From assembly GCF_050586465.1 (NCBI RefSeq), contig NZ_JBOCEG010000003.1:248001-312000 (forward strand): 64,000 nt of DNA, written 5' to 3'. The translations under genes and the position numbers were made by a program. A model generated the notes under the pieces. That model saw only the letters and a program-made list of their open reading frames with translations, had not been told where the DNA came from and did no database searches. Source of the DNA: CAJXYS01 sp913063035 (lineage in GTDB: Bacteria; Pseudomonadota; Alphaproteobacteria; Rhodobacterales; Rhodobacteraceae). Shown here piece by piece: positions 17,360 to 25,673 of the stretch. How positions within the stretch are numbered: position 1 is the first letter of the stretch; each line of letters opens with the position of its first letter.

Positions 17360-19242
17360 GCATCGCCATCCGAAGCGCCCGCAGCGATTAGGTCCGCGTC
17401 AACCTGATAGAGGCGCACGCTACGTTCCTCAGATGGCACTTTCCAAACCTTGCTGAGCCGCCCGGCTTTTCCATCGCTAGACTCGGAATCGGGAGGGATA
17501 ATCACCCCGATTTTTGCTAGGCCCGCGGTCACGCTCCGGAAATCGAGGCCGCTCAAAAGGTCTCGCAAGCCGGAACCGTGGAAGAAATAAAGCGTAGGCG
17601 CCGCATCTTCCTCTTCACGGGGCCGCCGGACATAGCCCAGGGTCTTGATGCGCACAACGGTGCGCGGATCGTGATACCAGGGAAGGAATCGGCTTTGCCC
17701 GTCGGTCTCTATCGCGTGCCGAAGCCGTCTACAGGCTTCGGTGACTTCGCCCGATCCTGTCCCGCCGCGATCTTTGAGCCAATCACTGAAGCACTGGGAT
17801 ACGGCCGTTGTGGCCGCGGCCTTACCCCATCCGGTAATTCCCATTTCGGAAGCGATTTCCCCGGCGGCGGCGACGATCGCGAACCGGGCCGCAACGCGGC
17901 CAACCTGCCCATCAGCACCCTTGGGAAGCGTCGAGTCCGTGAACAGAGATTGAAGGTGATTGAGCCGGGTACGATAGGCGGGGATGTCGGAAACGAGATT
18001 GTGCAGGAATTCGCGAATGGGTGTGCCGTAAAAGCGGCTTGCCCGGTTATTCAGTTCGACCGCGAAGCCCGGCGCATCGAGCCCATCGGGGAGCCTCTCG
18101 AAAATCCCCAAGCCCGATCCGGTATCCGCGCGAAGATCGACCACGCGCACCTCCATGCCGGCGGCCATATTCCCCCCGCCTTCACGGATCTTGTCGGCCA
18201 GGGATATTTCGCCTGTGGAAAGGAAAAGGGTCCGCCATTCATACCCCCGGCGGGCTTGGCCGTCCTTCCCGGCGCGAGATTTCCCGCGGCCGTTCGCGAG
18301 CATGTAGGCCGCGGCGGCGGCCGCCCGCGGCTCGATCTGGGAGAGCTCGTCGAGGCAAAGCAACGAGTCATCATGCATCGCCGCGAGCGCCTCGAGCGCG
18401 TTGTCCGTCGTGCGCCAGTTCCGCACATAGCCTTGAACGCCACCGCCGCCCCAAACCGATCCGGCCACCGCCAAGGCAGTTGACTTGCCGATGGATGAGC
18501 CGCCGCGAAGGTGAAACCCACCGCCAGTCTGCCCTGTGATCGCCAGAAGCGGGGCGGCAAACGCCGCGGAAATTGCCAGCACAAGGCGAGAGTTTCCGAG
18601 CGCCTCGGCCGCGATCGATTGGCGCCAGTCAGAAAGATCGCCGGCCGCGTTCATCGCATGATCTAGGCGCTCCGCGCTTTGAAGCAACACCTCCTCTGAC
18701 TGCCCCCCGGCGTCGATCGTTTCATCGGGCAGAACGAAAGTCTCGTCATGCCATCCGATATTCGAGACACACCGGGCACTAGCCGCCGGGTCGGCGCTCG
18801 TCAGGTATTCGTTAAGCCACTCTTTCCATTTCCGGCTCTGCACCCCAGGCACCGGCTCGAGACCGCGGCTCAAAAGTTCCCGCCGCAGCTCCTCGCCCGA
18901 TCCAGCGAGCATTTCCAGCGGCATCGCCCAGCGGTGGCGGTTTCCGTCGCGATCGACGACCTCCACGAGTCGGCCCCAATTATCGCCGTTCGCGCTCCTG
19001 GTAGAGGCCAGGACGTTCACCTCTGAGACGAACGGCACCCATTTCTTGCGGGACTCGCTGTCGTCGTCTTCGCTCTGAATATGACGCCATACGCGGCCGT
19101 TCTCCACTTTGAAGGGGAAGTATTTCTTACGGCGCTTGCGGGACCCGCCACCCTTCGGCCGGCTCTCTTGCTGGTCCGCGTGCGGCGTGGCGTCGATATC
19201 CTCGGCAGACTCGAACGCCTTTTTTATCTCGTTCTCGCTCAT
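17356..19242 (-). CDS. DUF927 superfamily replicative helicase-like protein
   Basis: A 628-residue DUF927 ATPase. The Lys/Arg-rich N-terminus (residues 30-41) precedes a substrate-recognition region. The ATPase core follows, with Walker A GGSSIGKST (247-255) and Walker B LLCLDE (294-299). An Arg/sensor region lies near RRGYEWRTLFLSTGE. DUF927 proteins are typical of phage satellites and integrative elements, where they partner with primases as the replication helicase. It overlaps the upstream Toprim gene by 4 nt (ATGA) and ends the replication operon. The assignment is firm at family level; helicase activity is inferred. Confidence 0.88.
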   Translation of the reverse strand: MSENEIKKAFESAEDIDATPHADQQESRPKGGGSRKRRKKYFPFKVENGRVWRHIQSEDDDSESRKKWVPFVSEVNVLASTRSANGDNWGRLVEVVDRDGNRHRWAMPLEMLAGSGEELRRELLSRGLEPVPGVQSRKWKEWLNEYLTSADPAASARCVSNIGWHDETFVLPDETIDAGGQSEEVLLQSAERLDHAMNAAGDLSDWRQSIAAEALGNSRLVLAISAAFAAPLLAITGQTGGGFHLRGGSSIGKSTALAVAGSVWGGGGVQGYVRNWRTTDNALEALAAMHDDSLLCLDELSQIEPRAAAAAAYMLANGRGKSRAGKDGQARRGYEWRTLFLSTGEISLADKIREGGGNMAAGMEVRVVDLRADTGSGLGIFERLPDGLDAPGFAVELNNRASRFYGTPIREFLHNLVSDIPAYRTRLNHLQSLFTDSTLPKGADGQVGRVAARFAIVAAAGEIASEMGITGWGKAAATTAVSQCFSDWLKDRGGTGSGEVTEACRRLRHAIETDGQSRFLPWYHDPRTVVRIKTLGYVRRPREEEDAAPTLYFFHGSGLRDLLSGLDFRSVTAGLAKIGVIIPPDSESSDGKAGRLSKVWKVPSEERSVRLYQVDADLIAAGASDGDA

Positions 19243-20132
19243 GAATATTGCCTCAGTATTTCGTTGAAGTTGGCCGCCGCCCTGGGCGGCTGAATGATCG
19301 AGGCCGCCCGGCCACCGGCTTGAATATTTCTTGCAGCCGCCTCAGCCGCGGCGTGGCGCTCGGGGTGGGCCGCGATCAACACGACTTCGGCGGAGGGCAA
19401 TGGCGGGGGCGCGAACCCCCGGAATCCGATCTTTGAGGGTATCGCCCAAACGGTGAGACGCGCCGCCGATTTGATCGCAAGCGCGGTCCATAGGTCCTCT
19501 GCCAGGGCGATCATCCGCGCATCAGGGCCGAGGCGCACAGCCCCGCCGGCATGCGGCCCAAGGATCATCTCAGACGGCTGCACATCGGCCCGGCTGGACC
19601 CGTCCGGCGAAAGGAATGTGCGATGCACGCCAAGGGCCCGGCCGCGCGAGGCGCGGATCCTCGCGAGGATCGCCGGCAGCCGGCGCCCGGTCGGCGCATG
19701 GAATGCGGCAGGGTGAAAGCGCAGGGTTCGGCCCATTCGGGCGAGCCGAAGCCCGGAGATCCCGTGCGCGGCGGCAAGGTAGGTTTCCGCCGGCGTTCCG
19801 TCGCAACTGACCCCTTCCTTAAAAAGATCATGCGCCGCGTCCAGGCACTCTCTCTGTCTTACCAGCTCCTCTTGGCGGTGGCGCGCGGCCTCGATCGGCA
19901 AGGGCAGGGTTGCCGAGGCCTTGCGGCCTTCAACCCACCCCCATTCTTGAAGGGTTGCAAGTGCGTCGCAGCCTGCCTTTTCACAGTCGAGCGACAACCC
20001 GCCCAAGCATTCCGAAACGACCAAGGCACGCTGTCGCGGCCAGCCCTCGGTCTGGCAAACGGGACAGGCGGCGCGACCTGATCGACCGAGCCAATCGCCG
20101 CCGAGCGCCCGCGTGATTTCCTCGGCGCCCAT
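19239..20132 (-). CDS. Toprim-like, primase-related protein (degenerate acidic motif)
   Basis: A 297-residue protein in the style of satellite/phage primase-like Toprim proteins. The N-terminus has a zinc-ribbon-like cysteine set (Cys23, Cys26, Cys42, Cys50, Cys55). A C-terminal Toprim-like region contains MIALAEDLWTALAIKSA (the conserved Glu) and VVLIAAHPERHAAAEAA. At that second position most Toprim domains carry DxDxxG, and here it reads HPERHA, so the metal-binding Asp pair is missing. It may therefore be a loader or an atypical primase. It is ATGA-coupled to the DUF927 helicase. Confidence 0.75.
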   Translation of the reverse strand: MGAEEITRALGGDWLGRSGRAACPVCQTEGWPRQRALVVSECLGGLSLDCEKAGCDALATLQEWGWVEGRKASATLPLPIEAARHRQEELVRQRECLDAAHDLFKEGVSCDGTPAETYLAAAHGISGLRLARMGRTLRFHPAAFHAPTGRRLPAILARIRASRGRALGVHRTFLSPDGSSRADVQPSEMILGPHAGGAVRLGPDARMIALAEDLWTALAIKSAARLTVWAIPSKIGFRGFAPPPLPSAEVVLIAAHPERHAAAEAAARNIQAGGRAASIIQPPRAAANFNEILRQYS

Positions 20133-20138
20133 GACGGA

Positions 20139-20372
20139 TCACCGAGTCCCGGCGCGGCGCCAGGCTTCGCCCGCGGCGTCTTTCGCCTCGCTGGCCTTCC
20201 GGTATGCGCTATCTGCCGCGCCCTGCACCTCCTCCAACTCGAGGCGCAGATCCGAGATGTGCTCTTTCATCGCCTCGAGATCGTCGCGCATCTTGGCGCG
20301 CTCCGCTTTTTCGATCTCGAAAGCGGCCGCGAGCTCATCATAGCTCTGGCGAGATACGTTGCCCTGGGTCAT
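20139..20372 (-). CDS. Small coiled-coil protein
   Basis: A 77-residue, highly charged protein. From about residue 10 to 70 it has a continuous heptad-like helix (EIEKAERAKMRDDLEAMKEH and the following LEEVQ region), so a coiled coil is expected. The function is unknown. It sits between the AlpA-like regulator (4-nt ATGA overlap upstream) and the Toprim-like gene (6-nt gap downstream), and is therefore part of the replication operon. Confidence 0.75.
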   Translation of the reverse strand: MTQGNVSRQSYDELAAAFEIEKAERAKMRDDLEAMKEHISDLRLELEEVQGAADSAYRKASEAKDAAGEAWRRAGTR

Positions 20373-20626
20373 TGCTGCACCTCACCGGCGGAACAAGTGA
20401 CCCGGCGCGCCTCGATCCAGTCGCGGAGATCTCCGACGCGATAGCGCACGCTCCGCCCGATGCGGAGCATAGGGGGGCCGTCGCCGCGGCTGGCGGCAAC
20501 TTCCAGGAATCGCTTTTTAAGCCCGAAGTAAGCTTGAACCTCGGATCTCGATAAAAGCCGATCTTCAAAGAGCTCTGCCGCGTTCGTGCCGCTGCAAATC
20601 GGAGGGGTAGTGCGGTTGTGGTGCAT
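20369..20626 (-). CDS. AlpA/MerR-like excisionase-type regulator
   Basis: An 85-residue winged-helix protein of the AlpA/Xis type. The core SRSEVQAYFGLKKRFLEVAAS, then PPMLRIGRSVRYRVGDLRDWIEARR, is the typical pattern of a helix-turn-helix followed by a wing. Such proteins activate or direct excision and replication genes in P4-like elements. It is the first gene of the replication operon and lies 30 bp downstream of a 44-bp element that also precedes the second AlpA operon. Confidence 0.85.
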   Translation of the reverse strand: MHHNRTTPPICSGTNAAELFEDRLLSRSEVQAYFGLKKRFLEVAASRGDGPPMLRIGRSVRYRVGDLRDWIEARRVTCSAGEVQQ

Positions 20627-20656
20627 ATCGGGTTCCTTTCACGCTCGATGCGAGTC

Positions 20657-20700
20657 GGAAGCTGCCACAGCCGAAACCGCACAGGGCGTGGGGTGACACA
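20657..20700 (-). promoter_or_regulatory. Conserved 44-bp upstream element, copy A
   Basis: This 44-bp stretch aligns without gaps to 27320-27363 with 38 identities. The longest common block is GGCGTGGGGTGACACA (plus-strand reading). It ends 30 bp before the start codon of the first replication-operon gene, almost the same distance as copy B. A shared promoter/operator or leader RNA element is the likely explanation. Confidence 0.75.
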
Positions 20701-20769
20701 CTGAGGCTTCACGCAACGCACCGCATCAATGCGCTAAAATGGCATTTGGAGGGCCGGCACAGAATGCCG

Positions 20770-21580
20770 GGCCACAAGCCCGCTGCGAGGCGCTGCTAGG
20801 TCAGGGCGGCGCCCGGCGGCGAGATCCCACGACCGAAGCGAACGTGACGGGCCGGGTCGGCGCTCGAGGATGAGCCGGGCGCCGTTCCGGGCGGTGCGGC
20901 TCTGCCTTGCGAGCGCGAGGCGCTCGGCAGGCGCCCCGGCGGCGGTGGGTGCGGGTGCTGCGCCCGTGACCGCCTCGGCTCGAAAGCCTGGGCGGAGGAG
21001 CACGGATCGGCCCGGCGTGGCGGATGAACCGCGCGGATCCCGGAGGCGGCCGGGCGTGGCCCGGCACCAGGGCGGTGATCCGGTGGCCGAGGGCGGGAAG
21101 TCAGCCGATGTGCCGGGCGCGCGGGGCGGCGCTGCTAGGTCAGGGCGGCACCCCGCCGGCGCGCGGCGCGGTGGCGGTGCGCTGGCGATCGAGGCGCAGG
21201 TGACCGGCGGGGCCGGCGATCGAAGGTGAGCGGGGGCGCCTTTCCGGGCGGCGCGGCCCTGCCTTGCGAGCGCGAGGCGCTCGGCAGGCGCCCCGGCGGC
21301 GGTGGGTGCGGGTGCTGCGCCCGTGACCGCCTCGGCTCGAAAGCCTGGGCGGAGGGGCACGGATCGGCCCGGCGTGGCGGATGAACCGCGCGGATCCCGG
21401 AGGCGGCCGGGCGTGGCCCGGCACCAGGGCGGTGATCCGGTGGCCGAGGGCGGGAAGTCAGCCGATGTGCCGGGCGCGCGCGCCGGCGCTGCTAGGTCAG
21501 GGCGGCACCCCGCCGGCGCGCGGCGCGGTGGCGGTGCGCTGGCGATCGAGGCGAGGGATCGGCATCAGCGGGCGAACCGC
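20770..21580. repeat. GC-rich long repeat cluster 2 (right of replication module)
   Basis: Tandem units with spacings of 339 and 357 bp, measured by GCTAGGTCAGGGCGGC at 20795, 21134 and 21491. Shared internal strings include GACCGCCTCGGCTCGAAAGC and GGGAAGTCAGCCGATGTGCC. The units are direct repeats of those in cluster 1. Open frames across them are repetitive, Ala/Arg/Pro-rich and frame-inconsistent, so I treat the block as non-coding. The function is unknown. Confidence 0.85.
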
Positions 21581-21835
21581 GCGGGGCGGCGGTCAGGCAG
21601 GCACCGACGCGCGCCACGGCATCGAGCGCGCTCTACCCGGCCGGGGATCGCCGAGGCCGCGCTAAGGCAGCCCAGCCATCTCGGAATAGCCGGATACAAG
21701 ATGTAGTAGGTGCGGACTCGTTAGGCACTGCCATTTTTAGCCCGTTTTTGCGCTATCAGAGCGCCTGGGAGTCCAGATCGATGTTTTGCATTGAGCCACA
21801 TGATGTACCGCCAAGCCTCATAAATGAAGCTTGAA

Positions 21836-22197
21836 GGTTACCCGTCAGGAAATCGTGTAACCGGGAGATTTTATTCTGTAACCGAAAAGCAGTAATTAAA
21901 GCAATAACTTATGTATTAAGTTACACGGTTACACGGGTTACCCGGATTTTGGCTATGTATGTGAATGCAAACACCCCAATCAGCCTATCACTCGACCACA
22001 AGATATTGATTCAATAATCGGCACCGGCGAGCGCGGCGGTGTGGCCTGGGATCTGGAAAAAACGAACGGGAACGTTCTAAATCCGTGTAACCCGTGTAAC
22101 CGTGTAACCTAATATATTATATTATTGATTAATAAAGGTTTTTACCCTCTCACAAGGTTACATTGCAGGTTACACAGGCCCCTTTTTTCGGTAACCG
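21836..22197. other. Predicted replication origin with GGTTACACGG iterons
   Basis: The segment holds at least ten copies of a GGTTACAC-like iteron. Three are tandem at 21919-21945 and three are tandem in the opposite orientation at 22083-22109. Others lie at 21836, 21854, 21877, 22156, 22167 and 22189. An AT-only stretch of about 25 bp (from TAATATATTATATTATTG) directly follows the second triplet and could be the unwinding element. Position beside the Toprim-DUF927 operon supports an origin. No gene is present between 21700 and 22622. Confidence 0.8.
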
Positions 22198-22622
22198 CGT
22201 GACCTACACCAAGAGCCGCTAGCGTGTCGCAATGCCTCACCATGCGCCGCAATGATGCGCCATGTACCGGGTTGCAGCCTTTCAAAAATGTTCAATCGTT
22301 AAACTATTGCGCTCCGCCGCCCCGTATAGGAATCCGCTCAGAAGGACCCGCGATCTCCGGAGAAAACTGATACCGTTTACAGGCGCCCTTTGAGCGCAGC
22401 ACTTCGAAAGCGAAGCGCGCCCCAACACTCCGGCGGCACGGTAGGCCGCAGGGCCGAAGCAGGCAAAGGGGAGCGCGAGGATCCGGCCCCTGACCGCGCG
22501 GCCTCGATAGAGCGCCGGGCGCCGGCAGCCGCGGCGATCGGGCCAGGTACCTCGGCGCGGGGGGCGGCGGCCGCCGATCAATCTGACTTTATCCTATTTC
22601 ACCCAAAAATGAGTGGAGAAAC

Positions 22623-23300
22623 ATGAACGAGCATCACACGCTTGCCGACCGTCTCAGGGCCCGGGCCAACCAGCTCGGCCTCAGCCCCACCCACGTCGCC
22701 GAAATGGCCGGGGTAAACCGCTCCTTTGTCTACGGAATCCTGAGCGGACGATCATCCCGCCCCGGTATCGACCGGCTGGCCGAGGTTGCCCGGGTGCTCA
22801 AGGTCGACCGTGATTTGCTGATCCACGGGATCGGCGATGTGGAAGGAAGGCCGCCGTTCATCGAGAACCCGGACGAAGCCTTCGTCTCGATCGCGCATGC
22901 AAGCCCCCGCCCGTCGATGGGCGGCGGCGCAGTGGTCGAGGAGCATGAGGATCCCGCCGACCGCGCCTACCATTTCCGCCGGTCCTGGATCCGGCAGAGC
23001 CTGAAGGCCAGCCCGTCCCAGCTGCGGATCATGCATGTCGAGGGCGACAGCATGGCGCCCACACTGCTCGACGGCGACACGGTGCTGGACGACATGGCGC
23101 GGCGCGCCCCAAACCCGCCGGGGATCTTCGTGTTGCACGACGGCATGGGACTGGTCGCCAAGCGCCTCGAACACATCCCGAACAGCGACCCGCCGGCAGT
23201 GCGCGTCATCTCGGACAACGGCTTCTACAGCCCCTACGAGCGAACGGCTGACGAGATTCACATAGTCGGCCGCATCCGTTGGTTCGCGCGGGATATCTGA
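22623..23300 (+). CDS. CI/LexA-like repressor (XRE helix-turn-helix + S24 peptidase)
   Basis: A 225-residue phage-type repressor. An XRE helix-turn-helix spans about residues 7-65 (LADRLRARANQLGLSPTHVA, then NRSFVYGILSGRSSRPGIDR). The C-terminal S24 domain has the catalytic dyad Ser143 in EGDSMAPTLLDGD and Lys180 in LVAKRLEHI. RecA-stimulated self-cleavage would inactivate it, as for CI or LexA. It probably keeps the element quiescent and controls replication and excision genes. The ATG has GGAG upstream. It is placed next to the iteron origin and is convergent with the HEPN gene. Confidence 0.9.
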   Translation: MNEHHTLADRLRARANQLGLSPTHVAEMAGVNRSFVYGILSGRSSRPGIDRLAEVARVLKVDRDLLIHGIGDVEGRPPFIENPDEAFVSIAHASPRPSMGGGAVVEEHEDPADRAYHFRRSWIRQSLKASPSQLRIMHVEGDSMAPTLLDGDTVLDDMARRAPNPPGIFVLHDGMGLVAKRLEHIPNSDPPAVRVISDNGFYSPYERTADEIHIVGRIRWFARDI

Positions 23301-23317
23301 CAATACTCAGCAGAGCG

Positions 23318-23339
23318 AGTTGCCGACTTCGGCACAACT
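23318..23339. terminator. Hairpin between repressor and HEPN genes
   Basis: An imperfect stem (AGTTGCCGA against TCGGCACAACT, with a two-base bulge and CT loop) lies between two convergent genes. It could terminate in either direction. No T-run is evident. Confidence 0.35.
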
Positions 23340-23387
23340 TCAAACACCGCATGGCCATGATTTATTCGGCGAGATGGAACTTCAGTT

Positions 23388-24035
23388 TCATGCCGCCTTA
23401 TAACCCTTTAGCACTACACGATTTTCCAATGCGTCACCAAATCCTCGCATCAAGGCGATAGTTCCTGTCGTGATCTCCTCGAGCTCCGACATATCAATCA
23501 GTGTATCTTCACCATGCGCGATAGAGTTTCGACGCTTAAGAAGTATAACGTCAACGAAGGTGGAACGATCAGAAAATTCCTCCGCTTGGATCCCGCACAC
23601 CAAGCAGATGTCTGCCAAAACTTCGGAGTTGAGGTTCGCCTTTGTGTTAACAAGGTCTTCATTCACACGGCTAAACCTACGATCTGAGGAATTAAGAATC
23701 TCGTCCACTAGTGCGCACCGCTCGGCGATACTCGATCTTGATGAAGACAGAGCTGCTAGTCGCGGCAAAAAGTAGTTCCGAAAAAACTGTGCATCTAATT
23801 CTGCATACTGATACTTCCTCAAAGCAACATGCTCTAGATATTTTCGAGCCGTGAAGCGTACATACCCCTCCCAATGGGCATAGCAGATCGCAACCAATGC
23901 GCGAAGTAGCACTCTTCTAAGTGCTTCATCACCCGTTTTTATCGCAGACTTCAGATCCGATATCTCCTTGATACGCCAGTTTCGATCTTCGGTAATTTGT
24001 GTCGAGAAGTCGGTTTCAGAGTACGGCTTCGTCAT
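23388..24035 (-). CDS. HEPN ribonuclease-like protein (MAE_28990/MAE_18760 type)
   Basis: A 215-residue all-helical protein. The HEPN catalytic motif RNxxxH is present as Arg169-Asn170-SIA-His174 (in LLKRRNSIAHGED). The family-typical AHWEGYVRFTARKYL lies at residues 54-68. HEPN proteins with this motif are metal-independent RNases acting as toxins or abortive-infection effectors. The gene overlaps the end of the DUF262 gene by 4 nt (ATGA), so both are made together. The ATG at 24035 is chosen for this coupling; upstream in-frame sequence overlaps DUF262. The coding region is visibly AT-richer than the rest of the window, suggesting separate acquisition. Confidence 0.88.
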   Translation of the reverse strand: MTKPYSETDFSTQITEDRNWRIKEISDLKSAIKTGDEALRRVLLRALVAICYAHWEGYVRFTARKYLEHVALRKYQYAELDAQFFRNYFLPRLAALSSSRSSIAERCALVDEILNSSDRRFSRVNEDLVNTKANLNSEVLADICLVCGIQAEEFSDRSTFVDVILLKRRNSIAHGEDTLIDMSELEEITTGTIALMRGFGDALENRVVLKGYKAA

Positions 24036-25147
24036 GGGCGAAACCAGTTCTCGCCAAACGGCACTGTGCGCTGAATGCGGGACGTCCCACGAAGGCCGGG
24101 AGATGTGGAGCTTTCCGCTTCTGGCTGAGTCCAAAACGTCTGAATCTTTTCTTTGACGAATTTCTTTGCGCCGTCATCCCCCAGAGCCAATATCTGGTCG
24201 ATGTTCTTTGCAACGCCTACGGCAATAGCTTCAAGCCCAACGAGCCCAACTTTCCCTGTGTGCCGACCGCCTTGGAATCGACGCAACGCGCCCTGGCCAG
24301 CGGCAGCAAGCAACAAACGGAACGTTCGGTTGATTTGAAGAACTGCTTTTGCGTGATCGCCGGCCTGTGCGAGCTGTACAATCCCTTCATCAATGTATTC
24401 TTCCACATCAAGCCGACCGTCGTAGGGCACGTTGGTATGGACGAGAAATCGGACGGCCATCTCCATGTGACGCTGCCTTTCAGCTTGCTCTTCAGAAACA
24501 GAGATGACGCTTCGAAAATTTGCTTCCTCTGCGGCGGCCTTGACTGCCCGGAAATAGTCCGCGTTAATCATGAGCATGATGCAGTTGCGAAGCTCCTGCG
24601 CGTTGGCCAGAGTTCCGCCTGCATTCAATCTCTGAAATAGGTCATATTTGGTTTGATCGTCACTCGGTCGCTTGAGGATTTCAACGCCAAGTCGACCTCT
24701 ACGTATTGCAAGTTGCTGGACCTTCTCCAGAGGTGATTGGTCATCTGTAGGCACGTCCTGAATTCGCTCGGACACCTCCCAAACCGCATTGTGAAGAGAG
24801 GGAAGATACTTTGTGGCCTCAAGTGCTGAGGGCGGAAGCAAGCCTCCGTCAGGATTTCGAAGGCGACCCATGAACTCAAGGATGGTTGAGATCCTCTGGA
24901 GTCCGTCAATAAGCTCCCAAGTGCCGTCATCTCTTTCAAACACAAAGATTGATGGCAAGGGAATTCCAAGTAGCAGGGATTCAATTAGCTTAGATTTCTG
25001 TCCAATATCCCAGCGGAAGAGGCGTTGGAACTCAGGATCAACAACTACCTCTTCATTTTCGTACATACTTACAATTTCGCCTATGGACATCTGATAGGCG
25101 TCTGTGCGCACAAGCCGCTGTGCGTTTTCGATTTCTTCTGCCAACAT
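24032..25147 (-). CDS. DUF262 (GmrSD N-terminal/ParB-fold) protein, partner of HEPN
   Basis: A protein of about 371 residues whose N-terminal half is a DUF262 domain. Key blocks are DPEFQRLFRWD (37-47), KLIESLLLGIPLPSIFVFE (53-71) and the (D/E)GxQR-type motif as DGLQR (81-85). No C-terminal HNH nuclease (DUF1524) motif is seen, unlike GmrSD-type restriction enzymes. The rest is helical with no motif that I recognise. DUF262 domains are nucleotide-dependent sensors in several anti-phage systems. Coupling to a HEPN RNase suggests it controls that toxin. The ATG at 25147 has GGAGGG about 10 nt upstream; a TTG start six codons earlier is possible. Confidence 0.85.
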   Translation of the reverse strand: MLAEEIENAQRLVRTDAYQMSIGEIVSMYENEEVVVDPEFQRLFRWDIGQKSKLIESLLLGIPLPSIFVFERDDGTWELIDGLQRISTILEFMGRLRNPDGGLLPPSALEATKYLPSLHNAVWEVSERIQDVPTDDQSPLEKVQQLAIRRGRLGVEILKRPSDDQTKYDLFQRLNAGGTLANAQELRNCIMLMINADYFRAVKAAAEEANFRSVISVSEEQAERQRHMEMAVRFLVHTNVPYDGRLDVEEYIDEGIVQLAQAGDHAKAVLQINRTFRLLLAAAGQGALRRFQGGRHTGKVGLVGLEAIAVGVAKNIDQILALGDDGAKKFVKEKIQTFWTQPEAESSTSPGLRGTSRIQRTVPFGENWFRP

Positions 25148-25420
25148 ACGCTGTCTGCCCTCCAAGCTTCTTCTCCACTAGTAGCATTCTCGCACGGTAA
25201 TTGGCGACTGGTCTGTGCAAGCTTCCGTAGGGTGCCCCCCCCAAAGACAGCGTCGCTGCGGTGTACGGCTACCGCTCTGCTGGTGGCCACGGAATCGCAC
25301 AAGCGCGCACTATCAAATACTCGGGGGCTCTCACATATACGGCAACCCCTTGTTTTGGCTTGAATTCGTGTACCGCAAGCAGCGAACACGGAGCAAACCG
25401 CCTCAGGAGGTTCGCTCCCC

Positions 25421-25648
25421 ATGCCGAACGACATCTCCTTCGCACCGCCCGCCGACACGCTCACCGCGGATGAGCGGTTGGTGGAGCTATCCAACATCCT
25501 CGCCACCGCCATCGCGCGCGCCCTGGGGCAGGATGTCCGCGTCCTCTGGCGCTGCCCTCTGCCCCCGCGGCCTGCCGCGTTGCTTAGGCCCAAATTAGTG
25601 CGGCCAAGGCCTGCGCTTGCGCCTCGGTCACATCAAAGCGACGCATAA
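25421..25648 (+). CDS. Short hypothetical ORF, possibly truncated
   Basis: A 75-residue frame whose ATG follows AGGAGG by 10 nt. The first 35 residues, including LTADERLVELSNILATAIAR, resemble the small helical proteins often found before serine-recombinase genes in alphaproteobacterial islands. After residue 36 the sequence becomes Pro/Arg-rich and looks out of frame, and it overlaps the minus-strand 29-residue ORF. A frameshifted remnant is plausible. The region 25148-25420 holds the DUF262 upstream region and nothing else visible. Confidence 0.35.
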   Translation: MPNDISFAPPADTLTADERLVELSNILATAIARALGQDVRVLWRCPLPPRPAALLRPKLVRPRPALAPRSHQSDA

Positions 25649-25673
25649 GATAGAGGATTTGCAGCCGGGTCAT
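25584..25673 (-). CDS. 29-residue ORF coupled to the 146-residue gene
   Basis: A small frame with product MTRLQILYLMRRFDVTEAQA and nine more residues (29 in total). It is predicted to be helical. Its ATG overlaps the stop of the upstream 146-residue gene by 4 nt (ATGA), the same coupling used by several other gene pairs in this element. The length makes the call uncertain. Confidence 0.4.
   Translation of the reverse strand: MTRLQILYLMRRFDVTEAQAQALAALIWA

Noticed and set aside
20734..21360. 208-codon minus-strand frame in the GC-rich repeats
   Set aside because: It repeats the same peptide segments only because the DNA repeats; no start signal or conserved motif, and frames differ between units.
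16037..21580. CRISPR array
   Set aside because: The repeats are hundreds of bases long with no short repeat-spacer pattern, and no cas genes are present.
22390..22626. 78-codon plus-strand frame before the repressor
   Set aside because: Ala/Arg-rich, no ribosome site, and it ends inside the repressor's own start region.
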